Part shown: piece by piece, positions 33,861 to 35,270 of the stretch | Layout: every line of letters begins with the position of its first letter | How positions within the stretch are numbered: the stretch's first letter is position 1 | The notes under the pieces: generated by a model | Told to the model about the DNA's origin: nothing | Databases searched by the model: none | What the model saw: the letters and a program-made list of their open reading frames with translations, nothing else | Position numbers and translations under genes: made by a program | NCBI GenBank assembly: GCA_015063785.1 | Contig: SVTM01000029.1 | Span: 1-35,270 of the forward strand | DNA length: 35,270 nucleotides | Direction: 5' to 3' | Origin: Oscillospiraceae bacterium | GTDB lineage: Bacteria > Bacillota > Clostridia > Oscillospirales > CAG-382

Positions 33861-33881
33861 AAATTCACTGATCGTGGATTT
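33861..33881 (+). promoter_or_regulatory. 5'-terminal hairpin of the second exported-protein mRNA
   Basis: AAATTCAC (33861-33868) pairs with GTGGATTT (33874-33881), with one G-U pair and a 5-base loop, starting at the predicted transcription start. The sequence differs from the hairpin of the first paralogue but the position is the same. Confidence 0.45.
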
Positions 33882-33904
33882 CAAATTATTTGGAGGTGTC
33901 AATT

Positions 33905-35270
33905 ATGACAAAGAGAATTCTCTCTGCAGTTCTTGCAGTAATGCTCGTTCTTTCGTGCATGGCTTTTGCTGTTGCCGCTGATGAAGAAGAGCTTGCATTC
34001 TACGTAGAATCAGGCGCAACAGGTAAGGGTACAGAGGACGATCCCTTTGGTACTCTCGAAGAAGCTATCACCGCAATCGGTGACAAAGACGGTACCATTT
34101 ACGTATACGGCGTATACAACATCAGCACTTTCAAAGCTCCCGCCGCATGGAAGGGCATGATCACAATCACAGGCGTTACGTCTGACGCTCTCTTCCAGAT
34201 CGACAAGAGCAAGGGTATTGTTTTCCCCGGCGACGTTACAATCAAGGACATTCTTTTTGATGTCGGCGAATTTGCACACATCAACAACAAGGGTACAAAA
34301 CTTATTTACGACGCAGGTGAAGATTCCAACTTCAAGCACATGATCCATCTTCCGGCTCTTGGCAACGCAGTTGTTGACGAAAGCTATGCAGAGTTCCGCA
34401 GCGGTAAGATCGGCAGACTTCACATTGCAGGCGCATACGTTACATCCTATGCTAACGGTATTATGGGCGATGACACAGTTATCATTGACGGCGCAGAAGT
34501 TTCTCAGATCAGCCTTCAGGCAGACGCATACATGGATACCCACACAGGTATTTCTGTTGGCGGAAATATCAACATCATTGTTAATTCCGGTTCTGTAAAG
34601 AACATCACAACCCTCGAAAACAGAGCTCCCGAAGTAATGGGCTCTCTCAACATCATTTTCAACAACGGTGTTGAACCTGCCGGCAAGATCGAATATACCG
34701 AAGAAAAGATCGGCGAAGGTGTTTATGTCATCACATCCGGCGTTGGCGGCAAGATCATGCCCACGGTTGATCCCGGTGTGTTCGAAGTAATTTCAGATTC
34801 CGAAACCAAGGTTGCCAAGATTGATGGCGAGCTTGTTTATAACGGCAAGGTAGAGCTTGAACCCGGCGAAATCGAGGTAGAATGGGTTGCAGGTCAGCAG
34901 CCTGAAAAACCTGCCGAAGAAGAAAAGACCGAAATCAAGCTTACCATCGGCAAGGCTGAAATCACAACTAACGGCGAAGCGAAAGCTCTCGACGTTCCTG
35001 CACAGATCATCGACTCCAGAACAATGGTTCCTCTCCGTGCAATCTTCGAAGCACTCGGCGCTTCTGTTGAATGGGATGACGCTACAAAGACAGTTACATC
35101 CGTAAAGGGCGACACAACTGTAAAGCTCACCATCGGTCAGGCTTCTATCAACGTTAACGGTGCAGACAAGGCTCTTGACGTTCCTGCACAGATCGTTGAT
35201 TCCAGAACTCTCGTTCCTGTCCGTGCCATCGCTGAAAGTTTCGGTTGCGAAGTAGGTTGGGACGATCCTA
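33905..35270 (+). CDS. Exported beta-helix protein, paralogue 2 (cut by window end)
   Basis: The frame is open from the ATG at 33905 to the window end, giving 455 codons of a protein that should be about the same length as its neighbour. It has a signal peptide (cleavage near AVAADEEE) and the same beta-helix entry pattern (GATGKGTEDDPFGTLEEAI). The rungs are NIIVNSGS and LNIIFNNG, and two copper-amine-oxidase-N-type repeats follow. The N-terminal half has diverged clearly from the first paralogue, while the C-terminal repeats are identical in protein sequence over the visible 113 residues. GGAGGTG precedes the ATG as in the first gene. The last few residues and stop lie outside the window. 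The function is unknown, probably at the cell surface or secreted. Confidence 0.85.
   Translation, partial: MTKRILSAVLAVMLVLSCMAFAVAADEEELAFYVESGATGKGTEDDPFGTLEEAITAIGDKDGTIYVYGVYNISTFKAPAAWKGMITITGVTSDALFQIDKSKGIVFPGDVTIKDILFDVGEFAHINNKGTKLIYDAGEDSNFKHMIHLPALGNAVVDESYAEFRSGKIGRLHIAGAYVTSYANGIMGDDTVIIDGAEVSQISLQADAYMDTHTGISVGGNINIIVNSGSVKNITTLENRAPEVMGSLNIIFNNGVEPAGKIEYTEEKIGEGVYVITSGVGGKIMPTVDPGVFEVISDSETKVAKIDGELVYNGKVELEPGEIEVEWVAGQQPEKPAEEEKTEIKLTIGKAEITTNGEAKALDVPAQIIDSRTMVPLRAIFEALGASVEWDDATKTVTSVKGDTTVKLTIGQASINVNGADKALDVPAQIVDSRTLVPVRAIAESFGCEVGWDDP
34931..35270 (+). repeat. 340-bp duplicated C-terminal module, copy 2
   Basis: This is the second copy of the module at 33375-33714, offset 1556 bases. 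It includes a stretch of about 95 identical bases starting near 35037. It runs to the window edge, so the full extent is unknown. Confidence 0.9.

Noticed and set aside
33375..35270. Direct repeats of 340 bp as a mobile element
   Set aside because: The repeats are coding modules in frame inside two paralogous genes, with no transposase, terminal inverted repeats or target duplication.
1..35270. CRISPR arrays, tRNA or rRNA genes, prophage or toxin-antitoxin pairs
   Set aside because: I looked for regularly spaced repeats, cloverleaf-like segments and typical gene pairs and saw none. A tRNA search tool could still find something I missed by eye.

Overview
The window reads as chromosome from a low-to-mid GC, anaerobic Gram-positive bacterium of the class Clostridia, probably an uncultured gut or rumen Oscillospirales-type lineage. 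The reasons are a meso-DAP type MurE, the CdaA/CdaR pair, HemZ, a long-form HPF, the sporulation-linked yabP/yabQ genes, strong AGGAGG ribosome sites, several TTG starts, and surface proteins with copper-amine-oxidase-type repeats. Order and family are inferred, not shown. No rRNA, tRNA, CRISPR array, insertion sequence or prophage was found.

Layout. Positions 1-113 hold a hairpin-rich stretch. A leftward operon (3803 to 114) encodes a cysteine desulfurase, MurE and a PAS/kinase-like protein of unknown role. It diverges from a long rightward run (promoter about 3999, genes 4103-21021) with tight spacing: lepA, hemW, birA, cdaA, cdaR, a COG2509-type flavoprotein, an RseC-like protein, recJ, rel, dtd, hemZ, a SpoVB/YabM-type flippase and mazG. 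A HU gene with its own promoter and terminator follows (21144-21425). Then come rqcP, yabP, yabQ, a DivIC/FtsB-like gene and a fumarase alpha subunit (21518-23805). The hpf gene (24034-24567) has its own promoter, a structured leader and a terminator. dapA is on the minus strand (24805-25680). A divergent operon, prmA, ACT-domain gene, rsmE, membrane protein and PucR-type regulator (25989-29994), ends at a bidirectional terminator shared with a convergent acyltransferase gene (30034-31137). The right end holds a Nudix protein with a structured leader and two paralogous exported beta-helix/copper-amine-oxidase-repeat proteins, the second cut by the window edge.

How the genes fit together. Most are housekeeping: translation (lepA, dtd, prmA, rsmE, rqcP, hpf), wall precursors (murE, dapA, flippase), nucleotide messengers (cdaA for c-di-AMP and rel for (p)ppGpp, in one apparent transcription unit), repair and nucleotide sanitation (recJ, mazG, Nudix), and division/sporulation (the yab cluster and divIC-like gene). 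The flippase-mazG-rqcP-yabP-yabQ-divIC order matches the Bacillus subtilis yabM-yabN-yabO-yabP-yabQ-divIC cluster, with HU inserted.

The least explained parts are the RNA leaders and the surface-protein pair. The hpf leader can fold into several hairpins, the last pairing perfectly with its Shine-Dalgarno. Several predicted transcripts begin almost exactly at a hairpin. The two paralogous exported proteins share a C-terminal module that differs only by synonymous changes, while their N-terminal halves have diverged. Promoter, start-site and RNA-fold calls were made by eye.
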